This document shows positions 11,401 through 22,000 of a DNA stretch of 60,000 nt, one piece after another. The stretch covers positions 12,571,118-12,631,117 of the forward strand of contig NC_087078.1 in the NCBI RefSeq assembly GCF_026151205.1, written 5' to 3'. The notes under the pieces were generated by a model that searched no databases, had not been told where the DNA came from, and was given only the letters and a program-made list of their open reading frames with translations. Position 1 is the stretch's first letter. The number at the start of each line of letters is the position of its first letter. A program made the position numbers and the translations under genes. Origin of the DNA: Bolinopsis microptera. Taxonomy: Eukaryota; Ctenophora; Tentaculata; Lobata; Bolinopsidae.

Positions 11401-11740
11401 GCCTTCTAAAAATGTCCCGTTAGCGGACAAGCTAAAACTCTGTCAGCAAATTGTGAACATCATGCAAGAAGACGAAAATGGCTGGCCATTTTTGTACCCT
11501 GTGGATGGCGCGCAGATCCCAGATTATTACAAAATTATACCCAACCCCATGGACTTGAGCACTGTCGAGAAAAAGCTCAAATCAAACAGATACCGAAAGT
11601 TAGACACTTTCATAGAAGACGTAAATCAGATATTTTTGAACTGTCAGCATTACAATCAAAGTCGAGCCCCAGCGTACAAAGCTGGAGTGCGACTCCAGAA
11701 GCTTTTCACCAAGAAGGTGACCGAATTTGGGTTAAACTAA
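4556..11740 (+). CDS. BAZ1A: BAZ1A/ACF1-like chromatin-remodelling subunit, 5'-incomplete
   Basis: BAZ1A/ACF1 is the large accessory subunit of ISWI remodellers (ACF/CHRAC) in the nucleus and contacts DNA and histones. I infer eight exons with GT-AG borders: 4556-4718, 4941-5068, 5278-5433, 8315-8491, 8753-8863, 9027-9136, 9307-9464 and 9654-11740. Their lengths total 3090 nt, every intron phase agrees, and they give 1029 codons plus a TAA stop. The domain order matches ACF1: DDT, WHIM-type motifs, a charged coiled-coil-like stretch, the second WHIM-type block, PHD finger, acidic tract, bromodomain. The N-terminal WAC module is not visible, so the gene starts further upstream or has lost it. 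Exon 3 has no sequence match I recognise and is supported only by phase and splice sites. Intron 3 (about 2.9 kb) contains an antisense GPCR. Confidence 0.88.
6078..6156 (+). other. tRNA-like / possible SINE relic in intron
   Basis: A Pol III B-box-like GGTTCGATTCG lies at 6139-6149. An A-box-like GGTAGCTCGCACTGG lies upstream, and short complementary ends TCGGT (6078-6082) and ACCGA (6152-6156) could form an acceptor-like stem. The T-arm does not pair well, so it is more likely a decayed tRNA-derived SINE head than a functional tRNA gene. Confidence 0.3.
6900..7819 (-). pseudogene. Class A GPCR with one frameshift, antisense in BAZ1A-like intron 3
   Basis: The frame starting at 7819 (MNSTDSTTY...) encodes TM1 and the first intracellular loop (RKRLSSF), then stops. 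A second frame ending at 6900 encodes TM2 to TM7. Reading frame two upstream of its first methionine gives [11 protein letters not shown], which completes TM2, so one indel near 7640-7660 separates the halves. The combined length is about 305 aa, normal for the family. TM7 has FPIILIL where NPxxY is expected. N2 begins an NST sequon. The rest is free of stops, so it may be a young pseudogene, a segregating null allele or an assembly error. It is nested on the opposite strand of the remodeller gene. Confidence 0.75.
8315..9464 (+). CDS. BAZ1A: BAZ1A-like exons 4-7 (WHIM motif and charged region)
   Basis: Exon 4 (8315-8491) has [20 protein letters not shown] and then a [18 protein letters not shown] block, matching the WHIM region of ACF1. 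Exon 5 (8753-8863) continues with DPSLLRML...[12 protein letters not shown]. Exon 6 (9027-9136) and exon 7 (9307-9464) hold the basic, lysine-rich stretch ([13 protein letters not shown], then a KKKKKK run). Phases are 0-0, 0-0, 0-2 and 2-1. An alternative in-frame acceptor for exon 4 lies at 8331-8332. Confidence 0.85.
9654..11740 (+). CDS. BAZ1A: BAZ1A-like terminal exon (WHIM2-like, PHD finger, bromodomain)
   Basis: This single 2087-bp exon enters in phase 1 through acceptor TTTCAG at 9648-9653. It contains [12 protein letters not shown] (about 9791-9825), then a helical region ending in [20 protein letters not shown], which is diagnostic for BAZ1A. The PHD finger spans about 11060-11194 (C4HC3 pattern with [14 protein letters not shown]). 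An acidic Glu/Asp tract follows at about 11251-11340. The bromodomain covers about 11420-11735 with the ZA-loop WPF, PDYY and the acetyl-lysine-binding Asn in QHYNQ (codon 11654-11656). The protein ends seven residues after the last bromodomain helix. Human BAZ1A has the same order but a longer PHD-bromodomain linker. Confidence 0.93.
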
Positions 11741-11765
11741 TGTTTTTTTCTTAAACTTAACTTCA

Positions 11766-11771
11766 AATAAA
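11766..11771 (+). terminator. AATAAA polyadenylation signal of the BAZ1A-like gene
   Basis: A canonical AATAAA lies 26 nt after the TAA stop, which would give a very short 3' UTR. Confidence 0.6.
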
Positions 11772-12626
11772 CCGTTTAATTTATTATTCATTATTGAATT
11801 GTTTTTTATGTTTTCGTTTCAAATCCACATGATAAAGCTGATTGCTTAACTTAAATTCAGTTATTCCGTTAATCAAATCATACTATTACTAACGATAGAC
11901 CTCAGATATGCATAACATACCTATTTCATTGATATTGATATTGTTAGCCAGAGTTTGCCAGCCTTTGCAGAAATTCTGATGAGTCTTCTTTCTAGCATGA
12001 AAATAGCGTCAATTTTTTAAAACTGTGATGAATTGACCTACCAGATGTTCCCATTGAATTTGATTATATTTTACATTTCGAAGGGCACTGATTATTGGTT
12101 TTGTTTGATCATTTCCATTGGTTGTTTGCTTCTCGCATTATATGTGACGTGTTCCCTGCCGGCTCTCCGGAGTTGACAATTTTCAAATGTTTAGTAAATG
12201 ATAGGAGTTTTTTCTTAGGCTGCATATGAGTATTACTATAATGTTTAAATATGCATTTATCATCATCTCTAAAATGATAGTATGTGTAATATTAAAGCTA
12301 TTTGTCAAGCTTGAAATTAAATCAAATTAATGTGAATTGAGATGATGTTTTCTTTGTAGCAAACTGAAATGCAGATTTATTGTTCAGCTTCTAGAAGGAT
12401 TATCAATTTGCAATAATTGCGCTTCTCTCATTGCACATTGCTCAAAGTCAATGCTCATGACCAATGACAGAATCTTAACGTATCAATTGGATGTTTTAAA
12501 TTAAGAATTCGGAATAGCTATCCCTCCGACTACGAACATTAACAATTAACATCCCCAATAACACAATACAAGAAAGATAACGTTGATTGCTCTCACGTCA
12601 TCTCGACCCATAATGGCTGTCGGGAA
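11772..12626. other. Gene-less AT-rich spacer
   Basis: No coding, RNA or repeat structure was recognised between the poly(A) signal and the TTAA-flanked element. Confidence 0.5.
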
Positions 12627-12630
12627 TTAA

Positions 12631-13740
12631 GGGGGGGGGGGGGGGGGGGGGGGGGGTTCATCCTGATTTTTCTGTGAAACTTGGTTTCGAGATAGAAGTT
12701 GACCAACAAACTAGGACCAGTGACCAAACTTTTGAGGGGGTCCCGGACCCCAACCGCCAAACGGTGCCCGCGGGGCAGCCACGCCCATATTTGGTCCAAA
12801 TCAGGCCCAATTTAGCCAAATACCCTGAACATGCCCAAAACCCAGATTTTAGGTGCTATACTTGTAGCTAGTGGTCCCCTGAACTCGTATATGAATTTTT
12901 TCCGTTCACCCTTTTGTAAAAAGGCAATAGTGAAAGGTTACGAATGGACGTTTTTGCAGAAAAACGTGGATTTTGGAGATAGCGGTAGGCGGGTCTGAAT
13001 ATGTTGTCATCTGTCCTTCCGTCCGTTACCATGACAACCAGCGCGCAGTACAGCGCACGAGGATTGCTTGCGGAGATGTGATGTATAGATAGCCTGTGGT
13101 CAATGAATGCGCGGCGCGACTGTGTTTCGATGTACTTAACGGTGTAATGTATAGTATTAATTAATGATTAGGTTATAAGCGGGCCAAGCCCAATTTGTAC
13201 GTGGCATGTGTAATATAGTGTACTGATGTGTATCAATATTATTATTATGAAGTGAGCTGATTGGAGCTTATATTTATAGTTATAGTGAACGGAAATCTAG
13301 CGTCCGCCAAAACGAAACAACGGGCGCAATTCTTGTTATTAATGAATAAGATTGGACAAAAAATGGCTGAGTTATGAGCTAAAAACTATATGCCCATATT
13401 TGGGCATACGCACTAAATTTGATCGATTTTGGCCCATAAATTGGTCAAATATCAATATTTTTGAATGAAACTAACTTTATATGAAAGGTAAGCCTAAACT
13501 ACACATTCTCTATGATTATCAGCTCAATATCTACCTAACTGTGGATTCTGAGTTCAAATAATCACAAAAAATGAACAAAATCGCCCATATCTCAGTTCGC
13601 GATATTTGCAAAACTGACTTCGCTCATAACAATAGAACTCAATAGGGTTTCAATATTTTTTCATGAAATTTTCAGAATCAACGTAGAATTATCTCATGAC
13701 CTTAAGTTTTGGGACAGAATTAAAGGTCCCCCCCCCCCCC
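12631..13740. mobile_element. TTAA-flanked non-autonomous element with G-run and C-run ends
   Basis: A run of 26 G (12631-12656) directly follows TTAA at 12627-12630, and a run of 13 C (13728-13740) directly precedes TTAA at 13741-13744. TTAA on both sides and complementary termini would fit a piggyBac-type insertion, though the inverted repeat beyond the homopolymers is weak. A diverged copy of the interior lies at 41030-43390: shared TTTCGAGATAG, GGTCCCGGACCCCAACCGCC, ATGCCCATATTTGGGCA and CCCATAAATTGGTCAAAT. A reverse-oriented fragment lies near 24950-25140. No transposase was seen. Confidence 0.55.
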
Positions 13741-14021
13741 TTAAACAGAAATTAAACGGGAATTAAACATGAAATGACCAAGGAGAACACTAACGAACCC
13801 GTCTTGGTAATACACTTACAGCAATTCATAAAGCCTAAAGACGATCAGAACTCTAAAAATTGAGAGAATGCTATAAAAATAAATTCTTAAAGATTAACCG
13901 CTTTACAATTTCACGAAAGAAAAATCGAATATAATAATTTAAATACGAGTTAAAAATTCTTGGAGATGAGTTAATGACGATGAGTAGGAGACGGGACTAC
14001 GGGAGGTGATTACTAGGACTT

Positions 14022-14336
14022 CTATTCAGGAGGATGTCGAAGGTGAAAGGATTCTGTGAGGTACTTTCCAAATTCTGTTGCATGGAATGAGTTCATGATG
14101 GCCCCATATTCTTTGAGCATTATGAGGCTTTCAAGGTTATCTGAAAGGTTGGACCGGAGGGAGTTGTAGCTGGGGCATTCATTTATGACGTGGTCCTCGG
14201 TTTCAAGGATAGGTGTTTCAAAGAATGGTAGTTCTTTCTCAATCCTCAGATCGTGACTGCTAGATCGAAGTTTCGCAATGTTAGCTCTTTTGTGTTTTGA
14301 CCCTGCATGGGAGCTGTAAGTATAGTTTTTCACCAA
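14022..14336 (-). pseudogene. LINE family A C-terminal Cys/His domain
   Basis: The motif ETEDHVINECPSY followed by LSDNLESLIMLKEYGAIMNS closely matches the fragment at 43880-44164 (ENEEHCLTECPMY, LLLKEYGAIMNS). This kind of C-terminal zinc-knuckle-like segment follows the RT in many LINEs. Confidence 0.7.
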
Positions 14337-15235
14337 ACTCAGCTTTGACCGCAGTGTAGAATCAAGAATGACATTTTAGGCTAGTTGTGAAGATCCTTCT
14401 TCCAGTGGTTAACAAATGTTTCGTATATGTGTTCACGAGCCGCAAGGGTGTGGGGTAGGTGTGGCTTAGCGACAGTGCTCGTCTTGATGATAGTAGACCA
14501 TGCATCATACCACATACCAGGTAAGGTTCAGTTGTTTCTGTTCTTGAAATGTATGGTGCAAGAGGGTGTTCACGTTACCTATATACCGCTTGTGATGCTC
14601 TACAGAAATAGGCAATACATTGAGGGAGGACGGTTACTGTCCAGGGGTTTCTAACTGTATCTCCGTAGCAGACTGCAGAAGTTGTTATTTGCCTTTTTGT
14701 GGCCGACACCCAATATCCATTTAAGAATTTTCAAGTGAGTAGTTTCAAAAGCATCTTTTGCTGCTGCTTCGGGAAGACTCGCTTCTTCATTCTTGATTTT
14801 TCGAGAGGATGGCTTTCACGATGTTGGTTGATGGCAGCCAAATAGGGCATCCATATGTGACCACTGGCTTGACTAAGCTATCAATGAGTTTTAGCATCGT
14901 GCTAGTGGTAAGGGCTCTCGTGTCAATAGTTCGTCTCAGAGAGAAGAATGAGCGAAGAGCTTTCTTTATCGATTGCCTGCCTGAAAGAACCGTTCAGGGA
15001 GAATTGGATTCCTAGATAGCAGTATTTTCTGACTGGTGCGATGTCCAAGTTGCCTAGTTTGAAGCCGTATATAGTATATAGTAAGCACATTTCAGTATTC
15101 GTGAGCTTGTGTTAAAGACCATCACGCTGGTTTGGTTGATATTCACAGACAGCTCCAACTTTTCAGCATAGTCATGCAAGCAATTCACAATTGAGCAGTT
15201 TCTGTAAGCTGCCCGCATCCAGCGCTAACAGTAAC

Positions 15236-15345
15236 TTAATTGACGATGTCAATTCATGGCAGCTCGGCGCGGCACAGTAGCGCATCTCGTCGCTGTGAGA
15301 AGCCTCATTGAGTGCGCGGCGCGGCACAGTAACGCATCGCGCTAC
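15236..15345. repeat. GC-rich short repeat inserted in RT pseudogene
   Basis: It contains two related halves, each with GCGCGGCACAGTA and CGCATC. A near-identical copy lies at 58357-58483, and diverged relatives at 22851-22946, 23186-23284 and 58485-58590. It divides the LINE A RT frame just after the YADD-type box, so it arrived after the LINE. Confidence 0.75.
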
Positions 15346-15558
15346 AAAGAGTACCAAGTCTGAAGTCATCCGCCCATAGGAGGTGACTTACATTTACACC
15401 GTTTAATAAAGGTACATCCAATTCCTCGATTTGTTCAAGTCTGATAGAGAGCTCGTGGATATAGAGTTTGAAGAGCTCGGGGGACATTGGATGTCCTTGT
15501 TCTGTGCCGATGGTTGATGGTTGATGGTGACGTCAATGGCTGCGGATAGCTTTTGAAT

Positions 15559-15690
15559 TTGACCATTGTTAATGATTTGGCCCGGCGCGCGCTACTTCGT
15601 AGCTCTTGCCATCGGACATAACATTTCGAGAAGAAAGTGGCGCGCGCTTGGCGCTACTTCGAAGAAATTTAGACGAGTAACATCCGTCAA
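15559..15690. mobile_element. TTGAC-type MITE, 132 bp, 9-bp TSD
   Basis: Ends are TTGACCATTGTTAA and TTAC..CATCCGTCAA (imperfect TIRs). The TSD CTTTTGAAT is present at 15550-15558 and 15691-15699. The interior has GGCGCGCGCTACTTCG repeats. Further copies lie at 57345-57563, 57865-57972 and 59004-59114. Confidence 0.85.
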
Positions 15691-18326
15691 CTTTTGAATC
15701 AGCTTGACTCGGGTTGAAGAGTTATTGTACATGTGGCTGATGCAATCGAAGAATTTGCCTGTTATGCCCATGTTGCCCAGCTTGAACAGGAGTGCTTCCC
15801 TGCATACGCTATCGAAAGCCTTGCGGTAGTCGACAAAGCAGGCGAAAAGTCGTTTCTTCTCTTTCTTGGTGTATTTCTCAATAATGGTATTCAAGGTGAG
15901 TAAGTGGTCGTTACATTGGGCTCCCCTCCCGAATCCAAGTTGATACGGTCGGTCCGGACAGGCTGTTTCTCTAAATTCGATCAGCCGTTTAAGGAGAAGG
16001 TTCGAGAAGAGTTTGCCGAGACAGCTCCCAATAGTAATAGCCCGATAGTTATCAGGGTTTTGCCAGTCACCCTTTTTATGGAGGGGAGTTGTGATCGAGT
16101 TGTTCCAAGTGTAAGTTCCATGCTGGAGGCAGGCATTAAAGAGTTTTACCACAACGAGTTGAAGTGTCTCATTGGAGTTTCTCAACATCTCGTTGGATAT
16201 CAGGTCATCGGACACACTCTTATTGTTTTGGAGTTTTTTAGTCGCATCTTTGATCTCCTGTAAGGTAAAGTCGCGATTCAGTCCATCGACCAATTCCTTG
16301 ATAGGCTGCGAATCATTGGACGTCGGAGTAGAAGTGCCATCATCCTTGGAGTGATTGTTCACGCCACACTTTCGATTGTAGAGATCGTTGAAGAATTTGT
16401 GAAAGAGGAGGTTCCTCATTTTTGTACTGTAGCCGTTTGAGCGCTGCCCAGTTAAGTTTAACCTCACCACATTCGTTCATCTTCTAGTTCATCTCGTACA
16501 GAAATTTCCCCTTTTTCGTCCTCTTGATTTTTCGGTACTCCTTTTTCTGAGAAAGTGCTGGTCACGAAGGAAGTTGCTGTGTGTGTTACTGTTGGCATTT
16601 CTATTGCAGCTCTGTTGGCTTCCCTTTTAGCATGTTTGCAGCTTTGGTCAAACCATTTTTTCTTGCTGGTGCGTTTGCCGCTTTTGGTCGTAGTAACCGA
16701 ATTCGCAAGATTGTGGTATGTTGCGACTACGTCTTCATTAAGCTGTGCAGCTTCGTTTGCCGTATTCACTGGTTGATGAAGGAGGCAGTCCACACTAGCC
16801 TTGTTGCTTGTCGACTTATGCAGAACGTAACCAAATCTTTTTTACGTTCTTTGGCAGAGGTACTCATGGGAAGGTTGTTTGCTAGAAGCTCAAATTTGAT
16901 CACAGTGTCCTCCAATTTGTTTATATAGTGTGTGGTCAATTTTGTTGTTTTATTGGAGCCAGAGCTCTCGCAAGTTTCGAGAAGGTCACAGAGCTTCTTT
17001 TTGCTAGCGGAGACGTTGTTGGAGCTTTTTAACCCGAGAGACGATACCAATGACACCAAGGCGCTCTTTTTGTGTGTGTTTGCTGCGTTCTTAAGAAGAT
17101 CGAGTGTGATGCATCTAAATTAAAATACGATGGGGGCACTTTTGTCCAGATTAGGTTCTTCGAGAACCTTCTCATTACCATCTGTGATTTCATCGTTCAA
17201 GGGGTTTCCTGAGTCGAGGACTGCAACCTGGGAGCTGGTGACACTTATTGGGTCCTCGCTGTGTTTGATGAAAGAAGAATCAGGAGGAGGTGTAGCATCG
17301 TTTGTGATATGGAGCGCCGTTTCCTTGGTAGTTGCAGGTGGGCTGACGGCTGTTTCTTTAGCTGATACTAATGAGATTGCGTCAGCAGAGGGAGGCTGCG
17401 ATTTCGTGGCTGGCATGGCAGGATTTCCGGTTCATCGTTGGCTTCTGCTATGTTTTCGACATATGGGATGATCAGGACTTGTTCGTCCCCTCCCTCGTTT
17501 TTCTTTAGCTCAGGAGAGAAATAGCAGTGTAGATGTTTGATGGACTCTGGGTGCAGGGTAACGAGGCTAAAGTTACCTAGACTGACATCGCAGACTTCGG
17601 TGGCCTCAACGGATAGGTTAAACCTGAGGGGGGTGATACTGAGGTCTCTAGGTTTTCCTATATGTAGTATGACGATTGACGAGAGGCATATTGTCATTTT
17701 TATGTGTGTTCTTCAAAGGCATCCTAGAGGTCCTGTCAAAGGAATAAATAATTCTGAGCCCGTTGAACAAGGTATTTTTGTTTGTTAAAGTTCCAACGCG
17801 GTTGCGAGCAGGGCTTTTAGAGACTTAGAGAGTTTGGCCAGGTTGGCCAGGACTGGATGTATTTGGTGGCACACCTGAAGTGAGATCGTTGTATTAGCTG
17901 GCGCGGGGACAGCGATGGCGTGTACTGCAGCAGTGTTTTTAGTGTTTGCTGCTTGCCTCTCGATCTGATTCGGGGCACTGGAGTGATTGTTGGGTCGCCG
18001 AATCCAGTGAAGTAGGCGTCTTTGGAGGGTTCTGAGCCTTTGGGTGTTGCAAGGTTGTCAGAGTGCCGATCACACGTAAAGTTGTTAAGTTTATTCTCCT
18101 TCGGTGAGTGTACTGTTATTTCTGGGATCTGGGTTGTCATTGTGGTGTTAAGTGGTGATGGGGACAGGTCGAGATTGTTGTTTGTCATAGGCGTGCCTAA
18201 GCCTTGACTGGGGCAAACTCTGTTCATGTCCTCATTGATGGTGCCGTTAGGGTTTGGACCCACAATCCAGTTTCTTGCGTATGATCCAATTATCCTGCAT
18301 TATGTTTCAGACATCATGCTGGCGTT

Positions 18327-18391
18327 TTACTGGGCCGCGCTCAGCCTGTCATTCCGCCGAATCTCTATAATAGCCTGAGGTCCCCAGGTAA
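18327..18391. mobile_element. TTAC-type MITE, 65 bp, 8-9-bp TSD
   Basis: It starts TTACTGGGCCGCGCTCAGCC and ends GGTCCCCAGGTAA. The TSD GCTGGCGT(T) occurs at 18318-18326 and again from 18392. It interrupts the ORF1-like region of LINE A. Related copies are at 23665-23774 and 32057-32144. Confidence 0.85.
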
Positions 18392-18703
18392 GCTGGCGTT
18401 AGGCTTGTCAATAACAACTTGGGTTGCGTTTAGCTCATCGTTACCTTTGATTTCAATCCTACAGGGAAGACTGGCCCGCTTCTTTTGTTTGGCTGTCTTA
18501 CGATCTAACGTTGACTCTTTGCTGTCAAGTTCACAGCGGCTAGGGATTTTGTTTCTGGATCTGGATGGGTCCTCATCGTCCTCTTCATCGTCACCATTGC
18601 TGTTGGAACTTCCGGCTCGACCAGTTTTTTCGATACGCCGGGGGTGAAGTTTCCTTTGTTCTCTGGTACAGGAAGCAATATAGTAGCAGACAGTATAAAT
18701 TTT

Positions 18704-19075
18704 TTTGTACTGCACAAAAACCTGACAGCTAAATGTTGGGAACTTACACAATTCACAACACCCGATCAAGTGGCCGTTAAAATCCAACTCAGCTCGACAG
18801 AACTCATTCTGGCAGCTTCATACATGGATATAAACGGACCGGTACCGCCACAAGAAACATCACCTCTAGCAAAATATGCTAATGATAACAACATCCCGCT
18901 CATTATAGGGTCGGACACGAATTCCCATCACACCCTTTGGGGGAACAAGACATGCAATACGAGGGGAGAGGAGCTACTTGACTTTCTCTCCTCCCTAGGG
19001 CTGTCATGTGTGATGTGCCAACAAAGGATCATCCCCAACCTTCCTCAACTCTCGAGGCCACAATTCAATTATCGA
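18704..19075 (+). pseudogene. APE-type endonuclease fragment of LINE B
   Basis: The fragment has the conserved GSDTNSHHTLWG block (the catalytic-domain D-x-N-x-H-x-x-W arrangement of apurinic-like endonucleases). The N-terminal part of the domain is lost by 5' truncation. Around 19066 the frame shifts; the domain's last strand (IDLTITNQ, then SNSDHRYIMFDI) continues in the RT frame. Confidence 0.8.
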
Positions 19076-19094
19076 TCTTACAATAACAAACCAG

Positions 19095-22000
19095 TTGGGA
19101 GGAGACCTCATTAGCAATTGGCATGTTAGTGACCTCTACTCCAACTCTGACCATCGCTATATTATGTTCGACATAACTACAGGGCCAAAGAAGGAACCCA
19201 AACAGATCCGACTAGTCAAAAACACTGACTGGGACAGATTTGATGAGATCCTATCGATTAACCCCAACCTTAACAACACACAAATCAACACTACGACCGA
19301 AATTGATCACAATATAGACATCATCAATACTGCACTTAAGGAAGCCTTCGAGGAGGCATGCCCCATTACTTACATCTCAAGTTCCGTCCGCAAACCCCCC
19401 TGGCTAACTCGAGAAGTAGAGGAAGCACAGAGGGGAATAAGACAAAAACTGATTACAGCCCGAAAAAAGAAAACTGATGCCCTGTGGCTCGCTCTTAGAG
19501 AGAGCAACAAACAATACAACAGACTTATATCCAACTCCCAGCGTAATGCCTGGAGAACTTTTTGTCAGGAAACAGAGTCTGTTAAGGAATCCGGAAGGAT
19601 GAACAAGATTCTGAAATCCTGCAACGACAACAAGCACACACTAGAAGCCGTTTACAAACCAAACGGAGACATCACCAAAAATGCAGAGGAGACACTGGAG
19701 GTCATGACACAAACCCACTTCAAGGATAGTGTCACTGACCCGCCAGTGCCTCCACCTGGACCTCTACCAATCACCACCACCTTACTCAATACCATCTACA
19801 GCCCAGAAAGAATCGAGGAGGCTCTTAAATCCTTTGATCCGTTAAAAGCTGCTGGACCCGACACCCTCAAACCTATCATCATACAGAAAGCTTGGACACA
19901 CATCAAAGACATCACCAGAACCATTATGACAAAAAATCATGAAACCCAACACATTCCAACTTTTTGGAAAGAATCCCTTGGAATCTTTCTCCCAAAGCCT
20001 GGAAAAACTGACTACAACCAACCAAAATCATTTCGCACTATCACCCTTTCTCCTGTGATGTTAAAACTACAGGAGAAGGTGATACTGTGGCATATGCAAC
20101 ACGACCTTAATATCGCTAAAGACATCAACAAACGACAATTTGGCTTTAAGAAGGGATGTTCAACCGAAGCAGCCCTTCATAAAGTTACTCACACCATCGA
20201 GCGCAGGATAGCTAAGAAGGGATATGTCTTAGGAGTCTTTCTAGATATAGAGGGAGCTTTTGATAATGTCTCTTTCAAGGCTATTTCTGACGCTATCAAG
20301 ACCACGAAAGTGGACCCGGCCACAGCACAATGGATTATCAACATGGTAACTAACAGATTCATCACATTAAATCATAAGGATAAGTCGAAAAGGGTTCGGA
20401 TCCGGAGAGGGTGCCCCCAAGGTGGCATCCTTTCCCCTTTCCTTTGGAACCTGGTAGTCGATGATCTCCTGGCCTACACCGCAAGAGACATACCAGGTTA
20501 TCTGCAAGCTTTTGCAGATGATCTGCTTTCTCTAGCGGAGGGGAATGATTTAGACATCATCTGGAACAGAACACGCAAAACCACCAACACAATAGAAAAA
20601 TGGTGCCAAACCAAAGATCTATCCATAAGCGCACTCAAAACACACATAGTCATGTTTACCTGGAATAAGAAATGGACCCTTAGACCTGTGGTGGTGGGTA
20701 ACACCACTATAGGACTATCCAAATCTGCCAAATTCCTAGGAGTGACCCTCGACAGCAAGCTCAATTTCAATGAACATATCACCAATACCACCAAAAAAGC
20801 TACGGCATCCCTTATGCAATGCAGAAGAGCTGTCGGCCCCACTTGGGGTATGAGCCCTAAAACATGCAAATGGATGTACACCGCTGTCATCAGACCTATT
20901 CTATCATACTGCTGTAGTATATGGATTAGGGCAACCCAAACTGACACCAACGCGAGGAAGTTCAAACGAGTTCAGGCATTGGCATTGAGAATGATGTCTG
21001 GTGCCATGCCTAGTACTCCCTTCATCGCACTGAACCACCTCACTAACACTCCAGATATCATACTTTTCCTGAGAGGTGAAGCAGCAAAGGGCACAGCCAG
21101 GCTTCAAGCATATGGAAGCCTAACCCTCGAAACTATCGCCCCCAGAAAAGGTACCATCACAACTCACACCACTATCAACAAACAATTCATGGTAGACCTC
21201 AACATACCACCCAAAGCAGAGAGAGACCTATCTATACCAACCATGATGCTTGAACGACGCTTCACGGTCACCACTCCTGGAGCTGACAACATTGGATATA
21301 GAGGCTCACTCCAAAACACCATCGACAACATCCCCAGTGAAACCATCACCTGCTACACAGACGGGTCACGCACAGACTCAGGTAGCGGGGCTGGTTATAT
21401 TATCACCACAGACAACAACAACACTACACTAGATGAAAGATCATTCAAGCTTCCCGATTATTGCACCGTTTATCAAACAGAACTCACTGCCATCATCGAA
21501 GCTTGTAAATATCTATCAACTTATACAAACACACACATCATCATATGGTCAGACAGTCTCTCCTCTATTCAAGCCATATCCTCACCTTCAACGAGGAGTA
21601 GGACTACTAGAGACTGTTACGACACCCTCAATACACTCGGATCCACTAACACCTTAGAGATCAGATGGATAGCTGCACACATTGGATTGTGGGGTAATGA
21701 AAAAGCAGACGAGCTGGCCAAAAATGGTACAACCAGTGAATCCACTTTGAATTGCCCAATTCCACGATCTTACATCAAACGCCTGATCAACGACAAAGTC
21801 ACAAAACTTAATCAAGAATCATGGATTACTGATGGTCCCAGACACACTAAACTGACACTTGGACATAAAAACATCAACATCATCAAAAATCTCAACACTA
21901 CACTCAGTAACAACAGACAAAATTATAGAACTGCAGTGCACCTCATCACGGGACATTGTGGCCTCAACAAACACCTACACACCATTCGCAAATCAGACAC

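Larger units (their letters stand above)
15100..16470 (-). pseudogene. LINE reverse transcriptase, interrupted
   Basis: The 16470-15690 part has RT motifs: LNNSITTPLHKKGDW-type thumb/finger residues, a GFGRGAQCNDHLL block and FVDYRKAFDSV (catalytic Asp in FVDY). A MITE at 15559-15690 then breaks the frame. The next piece (15305-15487) has GHPMSPELFKLYIHEL and the catalytic box LLWADD. A second insert (15236-15345) separates this from LALDAGSLQKLLNC. All pieces fit one RT once the inserts are set aside. Stops and frame changes make it non-functional. Confidence 0.8.
13745..18691 (-). mobile_element. Decayed LINE (family A), cut by three MITE/repeat insertions
   Basis: Read on the minus strand, ORF1-like low-complexity pieces (18365-18691, 17817-18263, 17120-17697), a linker (16464-17059), RT fragments (15100-16470) and a C-terminal Cys/His motif (14022-14336) follow in order. 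The 3' tail at 13747-13770 is a short run of a GTTTAATTCC-like 10-mer, the same tail seen on a related fragment at 43479-44164. No APE endonuclease domain was recognised, so it may be deleted. Inserted later were a GC-rich repeat (15236-15345), a TTGAC MITE (15559-15690), a TTAC MITE (18327-18391) and LINE B (18704-22451). Its 5' part probably continues after 22464. Confidence 0.75.

Noticed and set aside
12593-12799. Minus-strand ORF with a proline run
   Set aside because: The run is the G homopolymer read backwards; there are no domain features.
18405-18647. Plus-strand serine-rich ORF
   Set aside because: It is the reverse reading of the acidic low-complexity ORF1-like segment of LINE A.
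20498-20965. Minus-strand 155-aa ORF
   Set aside because: It is a shadow of the intact LINE RT frame on the plus strand.
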